DNA of 64,000 bases from Bog-473 sp963755495. Its GTDB lineage: Bacteria; Actinomycetota; Acidimicrobiia; Acidimicrobiales; RAAP-2. The translations under genes were made by a program, and so were the position numbers. Location of the stretch: NCBI GenBank assembly GCA_963755495.1, contig CAVWJS010000004.1, positions 186,001-250,000 on the forward strand. The letters run 5' to 3'. A model generated the notes under the pieces. The model was given only the letters and a program-made list of their open reading frames with translations. It ran no database searches and was not told the DNA's origin. Positions 28,012 through 35,714 of this stretch are shown here, piece after piece; the first letter of the stretch is position 1, and every line of letters starts with the position of its first letter.

Positions 28012-28640
28012 GTGCGGCCAGAGCGGTGCGTCATGCTCCCCTAGAGCTTCATGGGCAGCGCGTCATGTTACGACCTCTCACCGAGCAGGACTACGACGAG
28101 TGGCACGAGGTGCGTGCCCGCTGCGGCGCATGGTTGCTCCGGTGGGAGCCTCGCCCGAAGGGGGCACCGGTTCCGTCCGAGGACAGGGCGAGCTTCGCCG
28201 CCAGGTGCGCCATGCGCGAGCGCGAGCGGCATCTTGGAAGTGGCTATGGCTTCGGCATTTTCGTCGGCGAGCGGTTCGCGGGCGAGGTGACGCTTTCTTC
28301 CATAACGCGCGGTCCCTTCCAGAGCGCGTGCATCGGCTATTGGATCGATGAGGCGCTCGCTGGTCGAGGCTTCGTGCCCGAAGCAGTCGTCGTCACGCTT
28401 CGGTTTGCCTTCGAGGTGATCTCGGTGCACAGGGTGGAGATCTCGATCATCCCGCGAAACTCCGCGAGTCGCCGTGTGATGGAGAAGCTCGCAATTCGCG
28501 AGGAAGGTATTGCCGAGCGATTCTTGGAGATCGACGGGGTGTGGGAGGACCACGTCCGCTACGCCATCACCTCGGAGGAGTGGTCGGTGCGCGCCGCTGA
28601 GTTGGCCGGGGAGTGGTTGCCACTCCCACGCGACGTCTAA
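28008..28640 (+). CDS. GNAT acetyltransferase, RimJ/RimL type
   Basis: A 210-residue GNAT protein with LRPLTEQDYDEW at the start, FGIFVGERFAGEVTLSSI, the acetyl-CoA region IGYWIDEALAGRGFVPEAVV, and VHRVEISIIPRNSASRRVMEKL, which is the RimJ/RimL signature for N-terminal acetylation of ribosomal or other proteins. ATG 28008 overlaps the aminotransferase stop and is preceded by GAAGGA. The real substrate is unknown. Convergent with the NlpC/P60 gene, with only 22 bases between stops. Confidence 0.88.
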   Translation: MSAARAVRHAPLELHGQRVMLRPLTEQDYDEWHEVRARCGAWLLRWEPRPKGAPVPSEDRASFAARCAMRERERHLGSGYGFGIFVGERFAGEVTLSSITRGPFQSACIGYWIDEALAGRGFVPEAVVVTLRFAFEVISVHRVEISIIPRNSASRRVMEKLAIREEGIAERFLEIDGVWEDHVRYAITSEEWSVRAAELAGEWLPLPRDV

Positions 28641-28662
28641 GGAGCCGAGACCGGCCGAGAGC

Positions 28663-29991
28663 TTACGGGCGACCTGCTCCGATGAGCCCCGTGGTGAAGA
28701 TGGGCGAGTACGACACCGTGGCACCGGTAAACGGCGCTTGGAGCACCGTGTCCGTGCCGTAGGGGCCCGACCCGACGTACATCACCACGTGGTCCACCTC
28801 GTTGTCATCGTCGAGGTTGTAATAGAAAAGGAGGTCACCCGGTTCGAGCGCACCCAACGACACATGGGTGAGGCCGGGCCATTGCACTTCAGTCGTGCGT
28901 GGGATGAACACCCCTTCCTGCCCCCAGGCCCATTGGACCAGGCCCGAGCAGTCGAAACCCTGCGATGGGCTGGCCCCCCCGAACACGTACGGCACGCCTA
29001 ACTGGGACTCTGCCACCTGCACGACTGCCATCTGTTGGGCCGTTCCGGCGCCCGTCCCTCCAACCGTACCTGAGTAGTTCGATGGTCCCCCTGCCTGGTT
29101 GGCGGCGGTTGTCGCTGCTGCGCCACTGGCGGATCCCCCGACGGTCTGGGCCACGGTGGCGGCGGCCTGAGCCGCCGCGGCGGCCCGTTGGCGCTGCGCC
29201 GCAGTTGCCGCTCGGGCCGCTGCAGCCGCCTCCTGCTGTGCTTCTTCGATGGCGGCTTGGGCCACCTCCTGGGCCAACTGGCCTTGGACCTGATTCAGGG
29301 TCGCAGTTGTGGCAGCCGCCTCCTGCACGTTGGCCGCAGCCAAGGTCTTGGCCTGAGCGGCTTGGGCTTGCGATTGGGTCGCCAGCGTTTCCTCTTGGGT
29401 CTTTTGTGAGACGAGTGTGGCCTCGGAGGTTTGCAGTGCGTTCCTTGCCTTGGCCAGATTCCCCACGATCTGCTGCGTGTACTGGTTGCGGGCCTCCCCC
29501 ATAGTGGCAGAAGAAGAAAAGAGCGCGGCGAAGTTTGATTGCGGCGTGGCGTAGATGTAGGCCTTGACCGCGTCATTGGTCAAGTTCTTGCGGTCTCGGA
29601 CCACTTGGGCTTTGGTGCGCACGATGTTCGCGGTGATCGTTTGTAATGCATTCTCCGCGTTCTCGAAGTTTTGGACGGCCGTGTCGTAGCGGTTGTCCAG
29701 GGCCGACGTTTGTTGCTCTTCTTGGCTGAGCGTCGCCTCGATCTGCGCCACTTGCGACTTGGCCGCGTTGATTTGCGATTGATTCGGAGCTGGTCCCGAG
29801 GTGGTTGTCGGTGTGGTCGATCCAACAGCTCCTGCCCCGGTCGCGAACAATCCCGCGGATCCGAGTATGGCTACGGCGAGCGCGCCGCGAGTGAATAGCG
29901 CGCGTCGCGACCGGCGTCCAGTGTTCCGACATTGCACTGATGACACAACGAAACAGTAACCCCTCGATGCAGACGAAAGGGTGCGCATCAT
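28663..29991 (-). CDS. Secreted NlpC/P60 peptidoglycan endopeptidase with coiled-coil region
   Basis: An exported cell-wall hydrolase of up to 442 residues. A signal segment (LAVAILGSAGLFATGAGA) follows a basic RRSRRALF. Residues about 75-300 form a long coiled coil (INAAKSQVAQIEATLSQEEQ through repeated Ala/Gln), the regulatory arrangement of RipA/CwlO-like enzymes. The C-terminal NlpC/P60 domain has the catalytic Cys in GFDCSGLVQWAWG, IPRTTEVQW and the His in EVDHVVMYVG. It cleaves peptide stems and is needed for cell separation in relatives. The start could also be GTG 29937, which puts the basic region first. Divergent from the carboxylesterase. Confidence 0.9.
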   Translation of the reverse strand: MMRTLSSASRGYCFVVSSVQCRNTGRRSRRALFTRGALAVAILGSAGLFATGAGAVGSTTPTTTSGPAPNQSQINAAKSQVAQIEATLSQEEQQTSALDNRYDTAVQNFENAENALQTITANIVRTKAQVVRDRKNLTNDAVKAYIYATPQSNFAALFSSSATMGEARNQYTQQIVGNLAKARNALQTSEATLVSQKTQEETLATQSQAQAAQAKTLAAANVQEAAATTATLNQVQGQLAQEVAQAAIEEAQQEAAAAARAATAAQRQRAAAAAQAAATVAQTVGGSASGAAATTAANQAGGPSNYSGTVGGTGAGTAQQMAVVQVAESQLGVPYVFGGASPSQGFDCSGLVQWAWGQEGVFIPRTTEVQWPGLTHVSLGALEPGDLLFYYNLDDDNEVDHVVMYVGSGPYGTDTVLQAPFTGATVSYSPIFTTGLIGAGRP

Positions 29992-30103
29992 CTTCTATCT
30001 GGTTGCAACACGGTTGCGCTCGAGAGTGTGCCAAGCACAATTGCATGCCCGACACACTGGGTTGTGGTTTGCCTCCACGAAGGACGCTTCATATGGTGCT
30101 TCC

Positions 30104-31605
30104 ATGGACGGCGTCGTCAGGGTCACAGGTGGGCGGGTTCGGGGGGTGTGGCGAGAAGATCAGTGGTCGTTTTCGGGCATCCCTTATGCCCGGTCACCGG
30201 AGGGAGCTTTGCGGTGGCGGCCTCCGCAACGCCCGCTGCCATGGGAGGGTGTGCGCGACGCGTCCTCGTTCGGACCGATCGCTCCGCAAATTGTGGCAGC
30301 TGGTGGTATCGCCAACCCCTCGGATCCCGAGGCCGGCGACCTGCGGAGCGAGGATTGTCTCACACTCAATATCTGGACTCGTGACTTGCCCGAGGACGCA
30401 ACGGTGGCACCGGGACTCGGGCGCCCGGTCATGGTGTGGATCCACGGTGGGGGATTCACCTCGGGGAGTGGCTCGGTCTTTCTCTACCGTGGTGACCATC
30501 TCGTGCGCAACGGTGACGTTGTGGTGGTCACCATCAATTACCGATTGGGCGCGCTGGGGTTTCTCGCTCATCGCGACCTGAAGGACCCCGACGGCCTTCT
30601 CGGCAACTGGGGACTGCACGATCAGGTCGCAGCATTGCGATGGGTGCGCGACAACATCGCGCAGTTTGGAGGTGATGCCAGCAACGTCACACTCTTCGGC
30701 GAGTCCGCTGGTGGCTTCAGCGTGTGCTGCGCTCATGGGGGCACCTTCGTCGGCCGGTCTTTTTCGCCGCGCCATCGTGCAGAGCGGTGGTGTGCAGGTG
30801 CACTCGATCGAGGAAGCCGAACGTGTTGCCGGCCGACTCGCAGCGGCGCTCGGACTAAGGGCGTGCACGCGGGAGGCATTCGCCTCGATTCCGTTCGGCG
30901 ACTTGTTGGCGCGCAACCGAGGAGATCGCAAGGCGCCGGCCCGACCCCGGTTTGATTCCGCTGCCATTCCTACCGGTCGTCGATGGCGTTTTCTTGCCGG
31001 TGCACCCGCTTGTGGCGGTCGGGCAGGGTGCGGCGGCGGGCCTCGACCTGCTCATCGGTACGAATCGCGACGAGTTGGCACTGTTCGGACTGGGGCGTCC
31101 CGAATTGACGGCGCTCGACGAGGCCGGCGTGGTGCGCTGGGTGGACAATGCGGTACCCGATGTGCCGAGCGGGGAGTTGATGGAGGAGTATCGAAGTATT
31201 CGCAAGCTCCGAGGAGAAAGTGTCGATCCCCGCGCACTCATGATCGCGGCGGGAAGTGATGGCATCTTTCGTTGGCCCAGCCTGCAGTTGGCCGCAGCCC
31301 AGGCGGCGCAAGGTGAGGCCGCCTACGTCTATCTCTTCGAGTGGGAATCCCCGGCCTTTGGTGCAGTGCTGGGAGCATGCCATGCGCTCGAGCTCCCGTT
31401 TGTCTTCGGTGTGGTGCACGTCCCGGCGGTGCAAATGTTCACGGGCGCCGGCCCCGAGGCGGCAGCGCTGTCGACACAAATGCAACGGGCATGGCTAGCC
31501 TTCGCGCGACACGGGGAATCCGAACCACGCGGACCTCGAGTGGCCAACGTGGCACTCCGGCCGGCGTTCCACCATGATCTTCGGTCAGTCGAGCCGTGCT
31601 GTTGA
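30104..31605 (+). pseudogene. Type-B carboxylesterase/lipase, two frameshifts
   Basis: A typical bacterial para-nitrobenzyl-esterase-like enzyme split over three frames. Part 1 (from ATG 30104): VTGGRVRGVWREDQWSFSGI, PYARSPEGALRW, SEDCLTLNIWT, oxyanion hole WIHGGGFTSGSGS, nucleophile GESAGG. Near 30725 the sense moves to another frame (CALMGAPSSAGLFRRAIVQ, SIEEAERVAGRLAAALGL). Near 30945 it moves again (IPLPFLPVVDGVFLP, IGTNRDELALFG, CHALELPFVFG with the catalytic His) to the stop at 31605. All three triad residues are present when the parts are joined, which favours recent disruption or sequencing indels over an old pseudogene. Confidence 0.82.
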
Positions 31606-31678
31606 TGCGCCTCGCAACCAGGAGCTCTCCGTCTGGGGACGGTATCGGCCGCTGCGGGCAACGTTCCCTGTTTGACGC

Positions 31679-32427
31679 TCAAGGGCGTTGGCAGAAAACA
31701 TGCCAACCGACAACCCACCATGCCGCCAAGAAGAGGAACCGCGACAACCACGACGTAAGGATCCAGCGGATTAACCGTCGGGGGCTGAGGAGGGGCTGCG
31801 ACGAGAGTGCGAGAACAGCCAGCCACACCGCCGCGCCAGTTGCCAGCACCGACCACACCGCCAGGCCCGGCGTGACGGCCAGGATTTTCACCGCCGCCCC
31901 TGGGAGCGCCACCCGGCTGCTGCGTACGCACCCAGCAGCAACCATGCGGCGAAGAGAAGTCCCCGACCAAGTGGGTAACGCGTGATGTGGCCTACGAGCG
32001 TGCTCAACGTGGGAAAGGAGGGCGACTGGACGACGAAGCTCACAAGGTCCCATCCGATAACGCCGGCGATCAAGATCCACCACACCAGGAGCGAGATCGT
32101 GTGTGCCGTCGGTTGGGTACGCCATCGCCACAGGGCGTGGAGCACTCCGGTCGCCCAGTTCCAGGTGGTCCGGCGTTGGCGGCCCCGCCCGAGGACGATC
32201 ATGGCAACCAGAGCGGCCACACCGATGAGCTCGACAGTCCTATGGGCTCCTCCTGAGTCACGCGACAGCCCTGCTTGCCATGTGGAGAGCGCGACTGCTC
32301 CGGTCAAGAACAGCGCAGATGCGGCAATCGATCGACGCCGCTGCAGCCGTGGCCGAGGATGGACCGGGGAACGGTGGGCGAGGTTGGGAACAGGTACGTG
32401 ATCAGCGTACCGAGAGCGGGGGATCAA
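31679..32427 (-). pseudogene. Small multi-pass membrane protein (DUF6186-like tail), one frameshift
   Basis: Two overlapping frames on the minus strand together form one membrane protein. The first (from 32427) has helices SIAASALFLTGAVALSTWQ, VELIGVAALVAMIVLG and LLVWWILIAGVIGWDLVSF, then ITRYPLGRGLLFAAWLLLGAY. Around 31890-31930 the sense passes to another frame with LAVWSVLATGAAVWLAVLAL and the ending RLIRWILTSWLSRFLFLAAW plus WVVGWHVF. The two YPLGRGLLFAAW / SWLSRFLFLAAW segments look like an internal duplication of the short motif typical of actinobacterial DUF6186-type proteins. Function unknown. Convergent with the carboxylesterase. Confidence 0.55.
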
Positions 32428-32480
32428 CGCATGACCGGGGTCGGCTTATGATCACCTCAGCACAGAGGAGACCAGTCTCG

Positions 32481-32557
32481 GGGGGCGTAGCCCAATCGGC
32501 AGAGGCAGGGCGCTTAAACCGCCTCCAGTGAGGGTTCGAATCCCTCCGTCCCCACCA
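32481..32557 (+). tRNA. tRNA with anticodon UAA (Leu), short variable loop, CCA encoded
   Basis: Acceptor GGGGGCG pairs with CGTCCCC; D arm is a 3-bp stem (GCC/GGC) with an 11-nt loop as in leucine tRNAs; anticodon stem GGGCG/CGCCT with loop CTTAAAC, anticodon TAA; T stem GAGGG/CCCTC with loop TTCGAAT; discriminator A followed by an encoded CCA. It would read the UUA codon, which is rare in a high-GC genome. The variable region is only five bases (CCAGT), whereas leucine tRNAs normally have a long variable arm, so the charging identity is not certain. Insertion sequences begin directly downstream. Confidence 0.75.
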
Positions 32558-32667
32558 CTTGGGGTGTACCCCATTCAGTGGACCACGACTTAGGACAATT
32601 TGGCCTAGACCCCGTTTGGGGGTCCAAGCTTGTAAGAATTTGGTTGTGAGCTACTTGGAGCGAGTCC

Positions 32668-32980
32668 ATGTCCAAGCGCTATGCAAGAGAGTTTCGGCGC
32701 GAAATCTGTGAGCGCCTGGTCGCCGGCGAACGAGTGAGCGACCTCTCAGCCGAATCTGGGGTCTCACCAGGGACCCTGCATCTGTGGAAGCACCAGGCCC
32801 TCATCGATGCCGGCCTGGATGAGGGGACCAAGAGCATCCAGATCGACGAGCTGGCTCAGGCACGCCGCACCATTGAAGAGCTCGAGGCCGAACTCGCCGT
32901 CATCCAAACGGCCAGCGCTCTGTTCAACGGGGAGGAGCCCGTAAGCCCAAAAGCCGGTGAGGTTGCGAGGCATGAGCAAC
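32668..32980 (+). pseudogene. IS3-family transposase orfA (outer element)
   Basis: Encodes a helix-turn-helix transposase subunit: YAREFRREICERLVAGERVS, SAESGVSPGTLHLWKHQAL, then a leucine-zipper-like part (ELAQARRTIEELEAELAVIQ) and TASALFNGEE-PVSPKA. This matches the normal C-terminus of such orfA proteins, so the gene is essentially complete up to the inner IS insertion. The open frame runs past the insertion into the inner element to 33132, but that part is not native sequence. Cannot be active because its orfB partner is broken. Confidence 0.75.
32954..32980 (+). repeat. Left flanking direct repeat of inner IS3
   Basis: A 27-bp sequence beginning CCGGTGAGGTTGCG and ending GAGGCATGAGCAAC, directly left of the inner IS. 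It matches the sequence right of the IS (34284-34313) apart from three missing C residues. Confidence 0.8.
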
Positions 32981-33023
32981 AACCGTCCTGGGAATTTTGG
33001 AGGCTCCATCTTTCGGAGAGAGG

Positions 33024-33353
33024 ATGGAGTCTGTGCCAAGGAACAAGCCATATCCCAAGGAGCTACGAGAGCAAGCCGTCGCCCTGGTGCTCGAGTGGCG
33101 CCGTGAGCGCAATCGCACCGATGGCGGCCTGACCGAGATCGGCGAAAAGCTCGGGGTCCATCCCGAGTCGATTCGAGGCTGGGTCAACCGTCAGCAGACC
33201 GACGCCGGCGAACGGCCCGGACTGGCCACCGACGAGCGCGCCAAGCTCAAAGAACTCGAACGGGAGAACAAGGAGCTCAAGCGGTCGAACGAGATCCTGC
33301 GTCGGGCGTCGGCGTATTTCGCCCAGGCGGAGCTCGACCGCCCGTGGAAGTGA
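33024..33353 (+). CDS. IS3-family transposase orfA (inner element)
   Basis: A 109-residue helix-turn-helix protein: YPKELREQAVALVLEWRRER, EIGEKLGVHPESIRGWVNRQ, followed by a zipper region (KLKELERENKELKRSNEILR) and RASAYFAQAELDRP. It binds the IS ends and, through programmed frameshifting or coupling with orfB, forms the OrfAB transposase. The ATG has GAGAGAGG upstream. The stop lies ten bases inside orfB, in the -1 frame arrangement typical of the family; I see no strong A-rich slippery heptamer in the overlap. Confidence 0.88.
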   Translation: MESVPRNKPYPKELREQAVALVLEWRRERNRTDGGLTEIGEKLGVHPESIRGWVNRQQTDAGERPGLATDERAKLKELERENKELKRSNEILRRASAYFAQAELDRPWK

Positions 33354-34252
33354 TCGTCGACTTCATCGACGAGAACAAAGAAGAACTCGGGGTCGAGCCC
33401 GTCTGCAGGGAACTGCAGGTGGCTCCGAGCACCTACTACGCCGCCAAGTCCCGGCCGCTCTCGGCCCGGGCAACCCGTGACGCCCTCTTGGTGCCGATGC
33501 TGGTGGCCATATGGCACGCCAACTACTCGGTCTATGGAGTCCGCAAACTCTGGCGGGCGGCCCAGCGAGCCGGCCACGACCTCGGACGAGACCAGGTGGC
33601 CCGCCTCATGGACATTGCCGGCATCGAGGGCCTGCGCCGAGGCAAGAAGCGCAAGACGACGAGATCAGACCCCTCGGCAACCAGGCACCCCGATCTGGTC
33701 GAGCGCACCTTCGTGGCCGAGGCTCCGAACCGCCTCTGGGTGAGCGATCTGACCTACGTGGCTACCTGGTCGGGCTTCGCCTACGTGTACTTCATCACCG
33801 ATGCCTTCTCGCGGATGATCGTCGGCTGGCGGGTGGCGTCGCATATGCGCACCGACATGGTGCTCGACGCCCTAGAAATGGCCCGGTGGCGCCGAGACAC
33901 CACGCTTGAAGGGCTGATCAGTCATTCCGATGCGGGATCGCAATTCACTTCAATTCGCTATGGCGAGAAGTTGGCAGATCTCGGAGCCACGCCTTCGATC
34001 GGCAGTGTCGGCGACGCCTACGACAATGCCCTGGCCGAGTCGGTCAACGCTGCCTACAAGAGCGAGCTGATCCGGGGTCCCGGACAGGGCCCATGGAAGA
34101 GAGTCGAAGACGTAGAACTGGCGACCCTGTCCTGGGTGCATTGGTTCAACACCGAGCGTCTCCACGAGTATCTCGACTACGTTCCACCCGCAGAGTTTGA
34201 GGCGGTTTATGCCGCCAAGAAAACCGACCGAGAATTGGTCGGAGTCATATAA
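33344..34252 (+). CDS. IS3-family transposase orfB, DDE integrase domain (inner element)
   Basis: A 302-residue catalytic part with an HTH_21 region (FIDENKEELGVEPVCRELQV, APSTYYAAKSR, YGVRKLWRAAQRAG) and an rve integrase core. The DDE triad is visible: Asp in NRLWVSDLTYVAT, Asp in GLISHSDAGSQFTS, and Glu in YDNALAESVNAAYKSELI. The C-terminal FNTERLHEYLDYVPPAEFE is standard. All features are intact, so the element may be functional. In wild-type IS3 elements this part is made mainly as a fusion with OrfA. Confidence 0.92.
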   Translation: MEVIVDFIDENKEELGVEPVCRELQVAPSTYYAAKSRPLSARATRDALLVPMLVAIWHANYSVYGVRKLWRAAQRAGHDLGRDQVARLMDIAGIEGLRRGKKRKTTRSDPSATRHPDLVERTFVAEAPNRLWVSDLTYVATWSGFAYVYFITDAFSRMIVGWRVASHMRTDMVLDALEMARWRRDTTLEGLISHSDAGSQFTSIRYGEKLADLGATPSIGSVGDAYDNALAESVNAAYKSELIRGPGQGPWKRVEDVELATLSWVHWFNTERLHEYLDYVPPAEFEAVYAAKKTDRELVGVI

Positions 34253-34283
34253 CGGGAGCCTCCATCAAACCCAGGACGGTTCA

Positions 34284-34313
34284 CCGGTGCCAGGTTGCCG
34301 AGGCATGAGCAAC
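34284..34313 (+). repeat. Right flanking direct repeat of inner IS3
   Basis: A 30-bp copy, CCGGTGCCAGGTTGCC then GAGGCATGAGCAAC, of the left flank. It includes the ATG (34305) of the outer element's orfB. Far longer than the 3-5 bp duplications normal for IS3. Confidence 0.8.
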
Positions 34314-34463
34314 CTGGGCTACTCCGAGCGTGTGGTCTGTCGTGTCTCGGGGGTCTCACGATCGTTCTTTTACGAGCACAAGTACCACGTGCCCTCCGAC
34401 CGCTACATTCGCCGGCTCTTGCTGATGGGACTGGTCGCTGATATCCACAAGAGATCCCGTGGG
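34305..34463 (+). pseudogene. IS3-family transposase orfB, N-terminal fragment (outer element)
   Basis: About 53 codons matching the beginning of an orfB: MSNLGYSERVVCRVSGVSRS, FFYEHKY, then RYIRRLLLMGLVADIHKRSR. This is the helix-turn-helix start that precedes the integrase domain. After IHKRSRG the normal continuation (a YG-R-R segment) is missing and the frame runs into unrelated Gly/Arg-rich sequence to 34574, so the gene is truncated. It was separated from its orfA by the inner IS. Confidence 0.75.
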
Positions 34464-35162
34464 GCCGAAGAGTCAGAGCGGGAGGGTAAGCCCGGGATCG
34501 GCCAAGGGGCACGTCAGGGTGATCGAGGATCAGGCCGCAGTCGAGGACAGGGAGTCCAAGGGCCAAGAATCTGACGTTCCAAATGAACTGTCAGTTGAGA
34601 GTCGTCCGCGCGGCTTTCATGTACGGCCCGTACCGATCAACAGCCGTCAAGCGAGGCGTAGACCCTGTTCGACGGCTAGCTCGGACGGTGACCCCTTGTC
34701 TCAGCCGGCCGATCCCTTCGATGGCCGACTGCAGCTTGCTCTTCGTGGCCTCGTCGGGCGCGGCCTCCATCCAAGTAGCAATGGAGGACGCTCCGTCCGG
34801 GAGGCTGTCCTGAGCGACTCTGGGCTACCGCCAGACCTCGGCGGCCAGAGTTTTGCAATGAGCCACGTATGACTGTGCCCTCGGGCCGATAACCCATATT
34901 TACGCGGGAGACCATGGAAATGAGATTCCAGATGCCATCTTGCAGGCTTCGGGTTGACCACCACCGGGATACCGGTCATTGCCCCGAAAAGGGCGGCCAG
35001 CTGGCCGCCACAGTGATCGCTCTGGCCATCCGTACCCGGCCCACGCAATCCCCCGTTGCCTTCCGACCGCGAGCTAGCGTTCGCCGCACCTTCGGCAGTG
35101 AGGGTTTCGATGCTGTGGCGGCTCCTGCGCCACCAATGCCACCCCTGGGAGATGAAGCCCTA
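34464..35162. other. About 700 bp without a supportable gene
   Basis: Frames here (for example 34583-34813 plus and 34676-34915 minus) have no recognisable motif, no convincing ribosome-binding site and compete with each other. Probably degraded accessory DNA between the truncated IS3 and the small gene at 35163. Confidence 0.5.
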
Positions 35163-35423
35163 ATGTCGAAGATTTCCGAACGACAACTTGAACTGGCCGA
35201 GTCATGCCGTCAGCACACATCGCTCTCCCTAAAAGAGCTGTGGATTTGTTGCCTTGCTCTGGGCAGCACCAACACCCTGCTCCAGTTGGAAGCGTTTCTC
35301 CACGGAGCACTCCGACCCACACCTCACGAGTACAACTTGATGGCGGTCGCCGTGAACGAGCACTTCGCCGACGTCGGACTCGACCAGTTCGTCCCTTACG
35401 TTGAGGACGCATTCGCAACGTAG
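35163..35423 (+). CDS. Small conserved-looking hypothetical protein
   Basis: An 86-residue frame from ATG 35163: starts MSKISERQLELAESCR, then SLSLKELWICCLALGSTNTL, LQLEAFLHGALRPTPHEYNL, MAVAVNEHFADVGLDQFVPY and an acidic end. The composition is soluble and helical, with the look of a real folded protein (alternating hydrophobic pattern, few Arg/Pro shadows). Proteins of this size with a P-x-x-x-E-Y-N/D-L-x-A-x-A-L-N-E pattern are familiar from actinobacteria, but I know no function. The open frame extends upstream to 34914, with poor composition, so the internal ATG is preferred. Sits among IS remnants. Confidence 0.55.
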   Translation: MSKISERQLELAESCRQHTSLSLKELWICCLALGSTNTLLQLEAFLHGALRPTPHEYNLMAVAVNEHFADVGLDQFVPYVEDAFAT

Positions 35424-35714
35424 AGCGATCCGGCAAGGGGATGGCTTGCCATTCGCGAGTTGTTGAGTCTGTTTGCTGCATAGAGCGGAGCGCTCGGCGA
35501 CAGAGGCAGACCCGTGCTAGGGAATCCCTCATCACCGTGCCGGGATTCGCCAGGAATGACGTCTGGCTCAAGGACCACTCAATCTGTCATCGGTCGGCGC
35601 ACAAGCTCCGAGCGGAGATGAGTTCCTCTCGAAGTGAGGCGACACGTTACAGCGCAGAGACCTCCTACTATCGTCGGCAACTCAGCTCATAAAGCCAAGC
35701 TCAGCGAGACATCC
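35424..35714. other. Intergenic, no supported feature
   Basis: 291 bp between convergent genes. No frame or hairpin that I can defend. Confidence 0.4.

Larger units (their letters stand above)
32981..34281 (+). mobile_element. Complete IS3-family insertion sequence (inner copy)
   Basis: About 1.30 kb, bounded by imperfect inverted repeats of about 27 bp: AACCGTCCTGGG-6-GGAGGCTCC at the left (32981-33007) and its complement at the right (34255-34281). It carries overlapping orfA and orfB in the usual -1 relation. No 3-5 bp target duplication is seen; instead near-identical 27/30-bp sequences flank it. It sits inside the outer IS3 element at the beginning of that element's orfB. Confidence 0.85.
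32560..34463 (+). mobile_element. IS3-family element (outer copy), interrupted and truncated
   Basis: Remains of an IS3-family insertion sequence beginning just after the UAA tRNA. It keeps an orfA (from ATG 32668) and, after a second IS inserted at about 32981-34281, the first about 50 codons of its orfB (from 34305). Homology to IS3 stops near 34463, so its right end is lost. The exact left end is uncertain; a candidate starts in the GTGTACCCCATTCAGTGGACC stretch near 32563. Confidence 0.75.

Noticed and set aside
30194..30967. 257-codon minus-strand frame over the carboxylesterase
   Set aside because: The plus strand carries oxyanion and nucleophile motifs; the minus frame is a shadow.
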